In this document: in pieces, positions 50,937-58,754 of the stretch
Layout of the letters: every line of letters starts with the position of its first letter
Position numbering within the stretch: position 1 is the first letter of the stretch
Notes under the pieces: generated by a model
What the model was told of the DNA's origin: nothing
Databases searched by the model: none
What the model saw: the letters and a program-made list of their open reading frames with translations, nothing else
DNA from: JAWVFM01 sp963739355
Lineage (GTDB): Bacteria; Actinomycetota; Thermoleophilia; Solirubrobacterales; 70-9
DNA length: 64,000 nucleotides
Direction of reading: 5' to 3'
Assembly (NCBI GenBank): GCA_963739355.1
Contig: CAVUAD010000007.1
Coordinates: 372,001-436,000, forward strand
Program-made: the position numbers and the translations under genes

Positions 50937-51566
50937 CTAGGCGGGAACCGGTTCCGCTTCGCCGCAGATGGAGCGGATCTCGGCCGCGGCGCGGTCGAAC
51001 TCCTCGTCGGCCATCACCGGAGTGCCCTCGAAGGGCAGGTCACGGTCGATCTCCACCCACGAGCGGCAGCCGTGGTACTCGTCGCGGACGCGGACGGTCA
51101 CGGGCCGCGGGATGCGGTGAACCCGCAGGAGCAGCAGGTGGAGCGGGTGACGCCGCTTCCAGGCGAGCCGCTTCTGCGCGTAGTCCTGAGTCCAGACGTG
51201 GAAGGGGGAGAGGCCCTCGACGATGCGCGGGTCCTCGGTGGTCCAGTGGTCCACGACCTCGGCCCAGGCGCGAATCCGCACGCGGTCGGGCTGCGGGATG
51301 CCGCCGTCGCGAAGCAGGGCCCGCGGGGGCGGCTCCTCGTCCGGCCAGACGCCCTCTTCGAGAGCGCGGCGCAGTTCCGGGTGATGCGACTCGCGCACCA
51401 GGTCGTTGCGCTGGTGGTCGAAGGTCGGGTAGAGGAAGAACCGCTCGTGCTCGAGCTCGAAGTGCTTGTCCTCCTCGCGAATGCCGCCCTTGCGCAGAGT
51501 CACGAGCTGCTCACCCTCGGACAGGGCGCGAACCGTAACGGCCCACTCTTTAAAAGCGACAGGCAT
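50937..51566 (-). CDS. DUF1802 protein
   Basis: A 209-residue protein of the DUF1802 family, which begins with FKEWAVTVRALSEGEQLVTL and RKGGIREEDKHFELEHERFF, followed by LYPTFDHQ. It is known from cyanobacteria and actinobacteria, sometimes near restriction or nucleic-acid enzymes, with no assigned function. It is the first gene of the DUF1802-DUF1152 operon; the ATG at 51566 has no SD, and a clear promoter lies about 85 bases upstream. Confidence 0.82.
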   Translation of the reverse strand: MPVAFKEWAVTVRALSEGEQLVTLRKGGIREEDKHFELEHERFFLYPTFDHQRNDLVRESHHPELRRALEEGVWPDEEPPPRALLRDGGIPQPDRVRIRAWAEVVDHWTTEDPRIVEGLSPFHVWTQDYAQKRLAWKRRHPLHLLLLRVHRIPRPVTVRVRDEYHGCRSWVEIDRDLPFEGTPVMADEEFDRAAAEIRSICGEAEPVPA

Positions 51567-51649
51567 TCGAAAAATCTAAGAACTCGGTGAATGTGGATCG
51601 GCGCCTCTTGTTAGCGCCGCAGGGGCGCCGGGGCTCGATCGGGAGGCCG

Positions 51650-51677
51650 ATTCTAGGGCAGGGCGGCAACTTGTCAA
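51650..51677 (-). promoter_or_regulatory. Sigma70-type promoter of the DUF1802 gene
   Basis: On the minus strand TTGACA (51677-51672) and TAGAAT (51655-51650) are separated by 16 bases: a perfect -35 and a five-of-six -10. The transcript would have a leader of about 75 bases containing a small CGGCGC/GCGCCG hairpin (51599-51619). Confidence 0.75.
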
Positions 51678-51704
51678 GCATTTGTGCCGCGATGTCACAA
51701 ATGC
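51678..51704. promoter_or_regulatory. Perfect 9-bp inverted repeat next to the DUF1802 promoter
   Basis: GCATTTGTG and CACAAATGC are perfect complements 9 bases apart, abutting the -35 of the minus-strand promoter and 38 bases before the divergent gene at 51743. The AT-rich arms contrast with the surrounding GC-rich DNA. A regulator binding site for both genes is the best reading. Confidence 0.55.
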
Positions 51705-51742
51705 GTGCTGTTTGTTGCTTTCATCCGTACTCTTTTCCAGGT

Positions 51743-52141
51743 ATGAGAAGCAGGCTCAGAGGGAGATTCGCGCTCGGGTTCGCGCTGGCGATCGCGGCCG
51801 TACTGGTTGCGGCCGTGCTCTGGGTCGGCGAGATCGCCGCTTCGAGGAGCTGCCCGGGGTCCGCCGGCCTCTCTCAAACGGGTCTGGACCAGCCCTACTC
51901 GGCTTGGCCGCCCGGCGCGGAGTGCGTGGTTCCTCCCAGGCACGGCGGCGCGCAGAGCGAGGCGCGCCAACGGCGGCTCCAGAGCCACACCTACATCCGG
52001 CAGGCGGCTCCCGAGCTGAAGTACGCGATCCTCGGCCTCGCCGGCTTCGCCGCGATCTCGCTCCTGGCCGGCATCGCGGCCGGCGTTCGCTACCGCCGCC
52101 GTCGTCAGCCCGAGCCGCCGCCGGTGCCGGGCGTCCCGTAG
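51743..52141 (+). CDS. Small bitopic membrane protein of unknown function
   Basis: A 132-residue protein with an N-terminal membrane segment (about 9-30, FALGFALAIAAVLVAAVLWV), an outside loop with two cysteines (SRSCPG and ECVVPP), a second segment (about 90-112) and a basic, Pro-rich tail. I start it at ATG 51743, just before the first membrane segment; longer in-frame starts add sequence of non-coding character. The two cysteines suggest an extracytoplasmic disulfide loop. Its 3' end overlaps the convergent hyuB gene by 37 bases. Not recognised. Confidence 0.65.
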   Translation: MRSRLRGRFALGFALAIAAVLVAAVLWVGEIAASRSCPGSAGLSQTGLDQPYSAWPPGAECVVPPRHGGAQSEARQRRLQSHTYIRQAAPELKYAILGLAGFAAISLLAGIAAGVRYRRRRQPEPPPVPGVP

Positions 52142-53622
52142 CCCCCGCCGCCGGGCGTCTCGATCCGCAGCCGGTCCCCGGGGCGCAACTCGCCCTCGGA
52201 CTTTGCCTCGATCGGCTCGCCGTTCACCGAGTCCAGCCCCGCCCCGCCGTCCTCGCCGCCGTCGCGCCCACGCGGCGCGTGCCGGCGCCGTTCCGCGATC
52301 AGGGTGTATCGCATCGGCTCCAGGGCCTCGAGCTCGCGGACCATGCCGTCCCCGCCAGGGTGGCGGCCCGCGCCGCCGCTGTCGCGCCGCAGGCCAAGCT
52401 CGCGCACGCGCACCGGCAGCTCGGTCTCGAGGGCCTCGATCGGTGTGTTCAGCGTGTTCGACATCGCCACGTGGATCGCGCTCGGGCCGTCCGCGCCCGG
52501 GCACGCCCCCTGCCCGCCGCCGAGGGTCTCGTAGTAGGTGAACGACTCCCCTGCCAGCGTCAGGTTGTTCATCGTCCCCTGGCCCTGCGCGGGGACGTCG
52601 AGCGCGCCCGCAAGGACCGCGGTCACCAGGTCTGCGACACGGCTCGAGGTCTCGACGTTCCCCGCCGCCACGGCGGCGGGCGGGTCCGCGTTCAGGACGC
52701 AGCCGCGGCGCGCGACGACCTCGATCGGGCGGTGCGCGCCCGCCGAGGGAGGGGCGTCCGGATCGGTGAGGACGCGGACGGCGAAGAACGCCGCGGACTT
52801 GGTGACCGCCAGCGGGCAGTTCAGGTTGCCGTCCACCTGGTCGTCGCTGTCTGAGAAGTCCAGGCGAAGCCCGTCGCCGGCGATCGCCGCGCGCACCCTC
52901 AGCGCGATGTCTCCGTCGGGTCCCTCCAGCACGTCCTCTGCCTCCCACTCGCCGTCCGGCAGCCCGGCGAGACGGGCGCGGGTGCGACGCTCGGTGTAGT
53001 CGAGGATCTCCGCCATCGCGGCGCGGATCGTCTCCAGCCCGTTCCGGTCGACCAGCTCCGCGAGCCGCCTGGAGCCGACGTCGAGCGCCGCGCCCTGGGC
53101 GCGCAGGTCCGCAAGACGCTCGGCGGGGTTCCGCATCCGCTCGGCCAGGGACTCGAGCGTGTCGTCCTCGATCGCGGTGGGCTCGATCACGACGCCCTCG
53201 TCCTCCAGCCGCCGCGAGGCGGCGGGCATGCTCCCCGGGGTCGGGCCGCCAACGTCGGAGTGATGGGCGCGGCTTGCCGTGAACGCGAGCAGCTCGCCCG
53301 CGGCGAAGACGGGGGCGATCAGCGTGATGTCCGGCAGGTGCGTCCCACCCTCGTAGGGGTCGTTGAGGATCCACGTGCGGCCCTCGCGCTGCTCGCGATC
53401 CCGGACAGCCGCCACGGCGTCGGGCATCGAGCCGAGGTGCACCGGGATGTGCTCGGCCTGCATCACGAGCTCGCCGGTGCGGTCGAAGAGGGCCGTCGAG
53501 CAGTCGTGACGCTCCTTGATGTTCGGGGAGTGCGAGGCGCGGATCAGGACCGCGCCCATCTCGTCACAGGCCGCGCGGAACCCTCCGACCAGAACCTGAA
53601 GGGTGACCGGGTCGAGGCTCAT
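52105..53622 (-). CDS. hyuB: Hydantoinase B/oxoprolinase family protein
   Basis: A 505-residue HyuB subunit that, with HyuA, forms ATP-dependent hydantoinase, oxoprolinase or acetone carboxylase-type enzymes. Family segments are LDPVTLQVLVGGFRAACDEM, ASHSPNIKERHDCSTALFD, ILNDPYEGGTHLPDITLI and the histidine pair RAHHSDVGG. The C-terminus ends in GDRLRIETPGGGGYG. ATG 53622 overlaps the hyuA stop by four bases. The substrate is not set by sequence; 5-oxoproline or a hydantoin is likely. Confidence 0.93.
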   Translation of the reverse strand: MSLDPVTLQVLVGGFRAACDEMGAVLIRASHSPNIKERHDCSTALFDRTGELVMQAEHIPVHLGSMPDAVAAVRDREQREGRTWILNDPYEGGTHLPDITLIAPVFAAGELLAFTASRAHHSDVGGPTPGSMPAASRRLEDEGVVIEPTAIEDDTLESLAERMRNPAERLADLRAQGAALDVGSRRLAELVDRNGLETIRAAMAEILDYTERRTRARLAGLPDGEWEAEDVLEGPDGDIALRVRAAIAGDGLRLDFSDSDDQVDGNLNCPLAVTKSAAFFAVRVLTDPDAPPSAGAHRPIEVVARRGCVLNADPPAAVAAGNVETSSRVADLVTAVLAGALDVPAQGQGTMNNLTLAGESFTYYETLGGGQGACPGADGPSAIHVAMSNTLNTPIEALETELPVRVRELGLRRDSGGAGRHPGGDGMVRELEALEPMRYTLIAERRRHAPRGRDGGEDGGAGLDSVNGEPIEAKSEGELRPGDRLRIETPGGGGYGTPGTGGGSG

Positions 53623-55589
53623 GAGCCGCGCTCCGCGACGATCGTCCCCCGCCCGTCGACTCGCGCGTGCCACCCCTCGGGAAGGACGAGCGTCGATTCG
53701 GGGAGCTCGAACACGCACGGGCCGCTGGCCTCGAGCCCAGCCTCGGGTTCGCCGCGGACGACCTCCGTCTTCACCCACTCTCCGGCGAAGCGCGCACGGC
53801 GCGTGTCACGCTGCGCTCCGCCCTCGGCGGCGCGCGGGGCCACGTCGGGCCCGGGAAGCGCCATCGCCACGCGGACGTTCACGAGCTCGACGTCGCCCGA
53901 CTCGTCGCGGTACCCGTAGCGGCGCTCGTGCTCCGCCTCGAAGTCCTCCACCAGCCGGGACAGCTCCGGTTTCGGCGGGCCGGCGATCGTGAGCTCGAAT
54001 GCCTGTCCCTGGTAGCGGAGGTCGTACGCGGCGTCGACCTGTGCGGCCTCCATGCCGGGCTCAAGCGCCTCGCGGAGCGCGTTCACCTCGGCGGCGACGC
54101 GCTCACTCGTGAGCTCCCCGCCGCTCAGCATCACGGTGCGCGCGGTGTCGCGGCGGCGCTCCGACGCGACGAGGCCGAGCGCGCAGAGGACTCCGCTGGC
54201 GCGCGGGCAGAGCATGTGCCGCATGCCGAGCTCCTCGGCAAGCGCGGCGGCGTGAAGCGGCCCGGCTCCGCCGTACGGCAGCAGCGCGTGGCTGCGGGGG
54301 TCGACGCCGCGCTCGACGCTGACCACGCGCAGCGCCCGCAGCATCTCCTGGTTCGCGACACGGACGACGCCCTCGGCCGTCTCCAGCGGGTCCAGCCCGA
54401 TTCGCTTGCCGACCGCTGCGAGCGCGGCATCGGCGGCCTCGCGGTCGAGGCCGACGCCGCCGGCGAGGCCGGAGGCGGGGGAGAGGTAGCCCAGGACCAG
54501 GTTGGCGTCGGTCACCGTCGCCTCCGTCCCGCCGCGGCCGTAGCACGCCGGTCCCGGCTCGGCCCCGGCCGACCGGGGGCCGATGCGGAGCGCGCCGCCG
54601 TGGTCGACCCAGGCGATCGAGCCGCCACCCGCGCCGACGGTGTGGACGTCCACCATCGGCAGCTGGATCGGGCGCCCGCCGATGGTCCGCCCGTCGGTAC
54701 GGCGCACCTCGCCGGATTCCACCACGCAGACGTCGCACGACGTGCCGCCCATGTCGATCCCGATCGCGTTGCCGTCGCCCGACAGCGAGGCGATCAGCGA
54801 GGCGCCGACGGCGCCGCCGGCGGGGCCGGAGAGGACGCTCCAGGCCCCCGAGTGGCCGGCCTCGGCCGCGGGGGCAAGCCCGCCCGAGGACTGCATCACC
54901 GCGGGTGCTGGAAGCCCGCGCTCGCCGGCGGCAGCGGCCAGGTTCTCCAGGTAGGAGGCGAGCAGCGGCGCGAGGTAGGCGTCGATGACCGTCGTGGAGG
55001 AGCGCTCGTACTCGCGGAACTGCGGCAGCACCTCGCTGGACACCGAGACGTGCACGCCCGGAAGCGCCTCGCGGAGGTGGTCGGCAAGCACTCGCTCGTG
55101 CGCCGGGTCGAGATAGGAGAAGAGCAGGCAGACGGCGACGGACTCGGCGCCCGCCTCGCGAACCGCCGCCGCCAGGCGTCCGGGCTCTCCCTCGCCCAGC
55201 GCGTCGATGACCCCCGCCGGGCCGATCCGCTCCGCGGCGCCCAGGCGGTGGGTGACGAGGGGGGCGGGCTTCGGCGCGCACGGGCGGTACAGCTCCGGCC
55301 GCGCCTGCCGGCCGACCTCGAGCAGGTCCGTGAACCCGTTCGTCGCGATCAGCGCGGTCCGCGCGCCTCGCTCGGTGAGGAGCGCGTTGGTCCCGACCGT
55401 CATTCCATGCGCGAAGGCCTCGACGTCCCGGGCGTCCGCACCGGCGCGCTCGAGCACCGCGTCAACGGCCGCGAGCACCCCCAGCGATTGATCGCTCGGG
55501 GTGGTCGCGGCCTTCGCCGTGTGAACGCTCTCGCCGTCGAACGCGACGGCGTCGGTGAACGTTCCGCCGACATCGACGCCAAGAAGCAT
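53619..55589 (-). CDS. hyuA: Hydantoinase A/oxoprolinase family protein
   Basis: A 656-residue HyuA subunit, an ASKHA-fold ATPase. Its N-terminus is LLGVDVGGTFTDAVAFDGES, followed by AHGMTVGTNALLTERGART. The second domain has GIDMGGTSCDVCVVESGEV and PYGGAGPLHAAALAEELGM. The pair hyuA-hyuB stands alone without a racemase or carbamoylase gene, which favours 5-oxoprolinase over hydantoin use (inference). A 59-base gap separates it from the upstream gene. Confidence 0.93.
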   Translation of the reverse strand: MLLGVDVGGTFTDAVAFDGESVHTAKAATTPSDQSLGVLAAVDAVLERAGADARDVEAFAHGMTVGTNALLTERGARTALIATNGFTDLLEVGRQARPELYRPCAPKPAPLVTHRLGAAERIGPAGVIDALGEGEPGRLAAAVREAGAESVAVCLLFSYLDPAHERVLADHLREALPGVHVSVSSEVLPQFREYERSSTTVIDAYLAPLLASYLENLAAAAGERGLPAPAVMQSSGGLAPAAEAGHSGAWSVLSGPAGGAVGASLIASLSGDGNAIGIDMGGTSCDVCVVESGEVRRTDGRTIGGRPIQLPMVDVHTVGAGGGSIAWVDHGGALRIGPRSAGAEPGPACYGRGGTEATVTDANLVLGYLSPASGLAGGVGLDREAADAALAAVGKRIGLDPLETAEGVVRVANQEMLRALRVVSVERGVDPRSHALLPYGGAGPLHAAALAEELGMRHMLCPRASGVLCALGLVASERRRDTARTVMLSGGELTSERVAAEVNALREALEPGMEAAQVDAAYDLRYQGQAFELTIAGPPKPELSRLVEDFEAEHERRYGYRDESGDVELVNVRVAMALPGPDVAPRAAEGGAQRDTRRARFAGEWVKTEVVRGEPEAGLEASGPCVFELPESTLVLPEGWHARVDGRGTIVAERGS

Positions 55590-55648
55590 GGCCGCAACGT
55601 AAACGCTGGCGGCCCGCTTCAGGCTTGCTATGTGGGTGCGGCCCTAGC

Positions 55649-56107
55649 TCAGGCTGCAGCGAGTGCGGGCTCGCTGATCTCGAGCGGCAGCTCCGCCGCC
55701 TCGAACGTGTCCTCGAGGTGCTTGTGCGAGGGGCAGTAATCCCGTCCCGGCAGCGGCTCGCGCTGACAGGGGGTGCCCTTGCGGGTGTGAGCGTGACACT
55801 GACGTGGCACGCCGTCCAGGCCGGCCCCTTCGGGCAGTCGAGCCAGATGCTCGAGCGCGAGCTCGATGTTGATCTCGATCACCTTCCAGGCCCAGAGCTG
55901 ATCGCCCATCGAGAAGTGCACCCGCACCTCCGTGAAAAGCGAGCGCGCCGGACGCGCGAAATAGCGGCCGTCGCAGGTCAGCCTCCTGATGGTCCCCTCG
56001 CACGCGTCGAGCAGGTGCTGCTTGTTGCGGCACCCGGATGGGTCCGTGACGTCCTCTACGACCAGTGGAGCCAGCTCACGATAGATGGAGCGGCTGAAGC
56101 GGTACAT
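55649..56107 (-). CDS. Small protein with C-terminal zinc-type CxA...C...YCxxH motif
   Basis: A 152-residue protein. The N-terminal part (MYRFSRSIYRELAPLVVEDV to KHLL-like NKQHLLDACEGTIRRLT) is helical and basic. The C-terminal knuckle reads RQCHAHTRKGTPCQREPLPG then RDYCPSHK, a CxA-x4-GxPC-x9-YCxxH zinc pattern found in many small bacterial proteins and often fused to regulators. ATG 56107 follows AAGGGGTTATCAAGG. A good promoter lies upstream (56193). Possibly a DNA- or protein-binding regulator; not recognised further. Confidence 0.75.
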   Translation of the reverse strand: MYRFSRSIYRELAPLVVEDVTDPSGCRNKQHLLDACEGTIRRLTCDGRYFARPARSLFTEVRVHFSMGDQLWAWKVIEINIELALEHLARLPEGAGLDGVPRQCHAHTRKGTPCQREPLPGRDYCPSHKHLEDTFEAAELPLEISEPALAAA

Positions 56108-56192
56108 CCTTGATAACCCCTTTGTCCCGTTTGTACATCCTGTCCCAGGCCCCATGCTTCTTGCACAAGCGTCCAAGCTCGGGGCGAATGTG

Positions 56193-56221
56193 AGTATGCC
56201 CCTACATACCCGCCGCGTCAA
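56193..56221 (-). promoter_or_regulatory. Sigma70-type promoter of the small zinc-motif gene
   Basis: TTGACG (56221-56216) and CATACT (56198-56193) on the minus strand are separated by exactly 17 bases. The leader would be about 80 bases. It lies between nadB and the small gene in unusually AT-rich DNA. Confidence 0.65.
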
Positions 56222-56231
56222 GTGGGGCTGA

Positions 56232-56246
56232 TTAACAGAATGTTAA
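56232..56246. promoter_or_regulatory. TTAAC-N5-GTTAA inverted repeat
   Basis: TTAACAGAATGTTAA has perfect five-base arms, ten bases upstream of the -35 above and 26 bases after the nadB stop. It is a plausible regulator binding site. Confidence 0.45.
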
Positions 56247-56272
56247 GTACTTTGGCCGGCTGGCCAGGCCGT

Positions 56273-57727
56273 TTACCAGGGCTCGAGGCGCAGATCGCGT
56301 GATGGTGCGATCACGATGTGGCATCCGTCGAGTTGCACGTCGCGCGTCTCGAAGTCGCTGCGTCTGTGAACTCCTCGCGACTCCGATCGATTGAGTGCGG
56401 CTCGTCCGATCAGTTGAGCCAGGAGATATGGGTCGGCGGACAGCTCCTCCAGCTGATCGGCGGTTCGCCGCGGGCCGGCCAGCCGCCAGACCGCCTCCCG
56501 CGTCGCCGGGGTCGGCGGCTCGAAGCGCCACGTGGTCTCGGAGCTCGGGGGCTCGCGCCGGGGCTCGGCGGCCGCGGCGGCCGCGGCCCGGTGGCCGAAC
56601 ACGAAGCACTCGCTCAGCGAGTTCGAGGCCAGGCGGTTTGCTCCGTGGACGCCGGTGCAGGCCGCCTCGCCGACGGCGAACAGACCGGGGAGCGAGGTGC
56701 GGCCGTGCAGGTCGGTCGCGACGCCGCCGATGAGGTAGTGCGCGGCGGGGGCGACCGGGACCGGCGCGGAGTCGGGGTCGAGGCTCGCCTCGCGGCAGGT
56801 CGCGAAGACGTTCGCGAAGCGGCGGGCGTCGACTCCGCGGAGGTCGAGGAGGACGTGGTCGCTTCCGTCGGCATCCATCCTGCCGAGAATCGCGGCCGAG
56901 ACCTGGTCGCGCGGCGCCAGCTCGTCGGTGAAGCGCCGGCCGGCGGCATCCAGGAGAACGGCGCCCTCGCCGCGCACCGCCTCGGTCACGAGCGCCCCGT
57001 CCAGCGGGCCGTCCACCCGCAGCGCCGTCGGGTGGAACTGGCAGAGCTCGAGGTCGGCCAGGTCGGCCCCGGCGGCATGGGCGAGGACCGACCCGGCGCC
57101 GATCGCCCCCCAGGGATTCGTCGTGCGCTCCCAGAGGGCGGCCCCGCCGCCGGTGGCGAGCACGGTCGCTCGCGCCGCGATCGTGCCGCGATCCGTCACG
57201 ACGCCCGCGCAGTGGCGCCCGTCGCTCCGCAGGGCGACCGCGGACGCTCCCTCGAGGATGTCGATCGCCGGCTCCGCCGCGACGAGCTCGGCGAGGCGGC
57301 GCGTGATCGCGCGACCGGTCTCGGCGCCGCCCGCGTGCACGATGCGCCGGGCGGAGTGCCCGCCCTCCAGGCCCAGCGCGAGCGAGCCGTCGGGCTCGAG
57401 GTCGAACTCGACGCCGCGCTTGCGAAGCTCGGCAACCGCTCCGGGCGCCTCGTCGACCAGCGCCGTAACGGCCGCCACGCGGCAGAGTCCGCGGCCGGCG
57501 TTCAGCGTGTCGTCGGCGTGGCGCGCCGGCGTGTCGTCGGGTGCCAGAGCGGCGGCGAGCCCGCCCTGCGCCCAGTAGCTCGAGCTCTCGGCGAGGGGCT
57601 TGCGCGAGACGAGCACCACGCGGGCCCCCGCGGCGGCGGCGCAGAGCGAGACGTGAAGCCCCGCGGCGCCGCCGCCGACGACGGCGACGTCGAAGTCGAG
57701 ACCCGATGTGCCGGCGGCCGTGGACAA
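56273..57727 (-). CDS. nadB: L-aspartate oxidase NadB
   Basis: A 484-residue FAD enzyme that oxidises aspartate to iminoaspartate in NAD synthesis. The dinucleotide fold is VAVVGGGAAGLHVSLCAAAA. Substrate-loop residues lie in SSSYWAQGGLAAALAPDDT and CQFHPTAL, and the late FAD motif is VGEAACTGVHGANRLASNSL. The succinate-dehydrogenase-like C-terminal domain is short. It starts at TTG 57727. NadA and NadC are not adjacent, so the pathway genes are dispersed. It is divergent from the deacetylase-fold gene, with 33 bases between starts. Confidence 0.93.
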   Translation of the reverse strand: MSTAAGTSGLDFDVAVVGGGAAGLHVSLCAAAAGARVVLVSRKPLAESSSYWAQGGLAAALAPDDTPARHADDTLNAGRGLCRVAAVTALVDEAPGAVAELRKRGVEFDLEPDGSLALGLEGGHSARRIVHAGGAETGRAITRRLAELVAAEPAIDILEGASAVALRSDGRHCAGVVTDRGTIAARATVLATGGGAALWERTTNPWGAIGAGSVLAHAAGADLADLELCQFHPTALRVDGPLDGALVTEAVRGEGAVLLDAAGRRFTDELAPRDQVSAAILGRMDADGSDHVLLDLRGVDARRFANVFATCREASLDPDSAPVPVAPAAHYLIGGVATDLHGRTSLPGLFAVGEAACTGVHGANRLASNSLSECFVFGHRAAAAAAAEPRREPPSSETTWRFEPPTPATREAVWRLAGPRRTADQLEELSADPYLLAQLIGRAALNRSESRGVHRRSDFETRDVQLDGCHIVIAPSRDLRLEPW

Positions 57728-57760
57728 GGCGCCGCTACGGTACTCAGTGGTGACTCGCTA

Positions 57761-58750
57761 GTGGGTCTGTACGTCCACCATTCCTCCTCGTTGGAGCACG
57801 ACACCGGCGGGCATCCCGAGAACGCCGGGCGGATTCTCGCCCTCGAGGCCGCCCTCGAGTCCGCGGACTGGTGCGGCCTGGAGCGCTTCGACGCGCCCGC
57901 CGCGACGCGTGAGCAGCTCCACCGCGTGCACGACCCGCGCCACGTCGACGCCATCGAGTCGTTCTGCGCGGCCGGCGGCGGCACGATCGACGCCGACACG
58001 ATCGCCAGCGAGCGCTCCTTCGACGCGGCCCTGCACGCCGCCGGCGGCGCGGCCAGGGCCGCCGAGCGCCTCCTCGCCGGCGACGCGAGCTTCGCGCTCA
58101 GCGCGCTGCGCCCGCCGGGCCACCATGCCGAGCCGGGACAGGCGATGGGCTTCTGCCTGTTCAACAACGCCGCGGTCGCGGCGGCTCACGCGATGGCGGA
58201 GTGCGACGTCGAGCGAGTCTTCATCCTCGACTGGGACGTTCATCACGGCAACGGCACCGAGGCGATCTTCGCGGCGTCGAGGGAGGTCCTCTACGCGAGC
58301 ATCCACCAGTGGCCGCTCTATCCCGGCACCGGCCCCGCCCGCTACACCGGCGAGCCAGGGGCGGAGGGCTACACGATGAACCTGCCGGTCCCGGCGGGGA
58401 CGGGCGGCGTCGAGTTCCGCGCGCTCGTCCAGCACGTCGTCGTCCCCGCCGCTCGCGAGCATCGGCCTGGCCTGCTCATCGTCTCCGCCGGTTACGACGC
58501 CCACCGCGACGACCCGCTCGCCAACTGCGAGCTCGACGACGACGCATACGGCGACATGGCGGCGACGGTGCGCGACCTCGGAGCCGAGCTGGAGGCTCCG
58601 GTGCTCGTCTGCCTCGAGGGCGGATACGACCCGGGCGCCCTGGGGCGGTCCGCGGTGCAGACCGTCCAGGCGCTCGGCGGCGCCCGCGAGCCGGAGCCCG
58701 CGCCGCGCGAGGCGGCAGAGCCCTACCTGGAGCGCGCCGCGCCGCGCTAG
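57761..58750 (+). CDS. Class II histone-deacetylase-fold enzyme (AcuC/acetylpolyamine amidohydrolase-like)
   Basis: A 329-residue zinc amidohydrolase. It opens with HHSSSLEHDTGGHPENAGRI. The catalytic His pair lies in RPPGHHAEPGQAMGFCLFNN, zinc ligands in LDWDVHHGNGTEAIF and SAGYDAHRDDPLA, and the closing motif is CLEGGYDPGAL. Bacterial members deacetylate acetylated lysines, polyamines or small amides. GTG 57761 is the only start that fits; there is no clear SD, and the 33-base gap to nadB leaves little room for a promoter. It is convergent with the coiled-coil gene. Confidence 0.9.
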   Translation: MGLYVHHSSSLEHDTGGHPENAGRILALEAALESADWCGLERFDAPAATREQLHRVHDPRHVDAIESFCAAGGGTIDADTIASERSFDAALHAAGGAARAAERLLAGDASFALSALRPPGHHAEPGQAMGFCLFNNAAVAAAHAMAECDVERVFILDWDVHHGNGTEAIFAASREVLYASIHQWPLYPGTGPARYTGEPGAEGYTMNLPVPAGTGGVEFRALVQHVVVPAAREHRPGLLIVSAGYDAHRDDPLANCELDDDAYGDMAATVRDLGAELEAPVLVCLEGGYDPGALGRSAVQTVQALGGAREPEPAPREAAEPYLERAAPR

Positions 58751-58754
58751 CTCG

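Noticed and set aside
56318..57760. In-frame upstream extension of the deacetylase-fold gene
   Set aside because: The added sequence is antisense to nadB and shows no domain; the family N-terminus starts at 57761.
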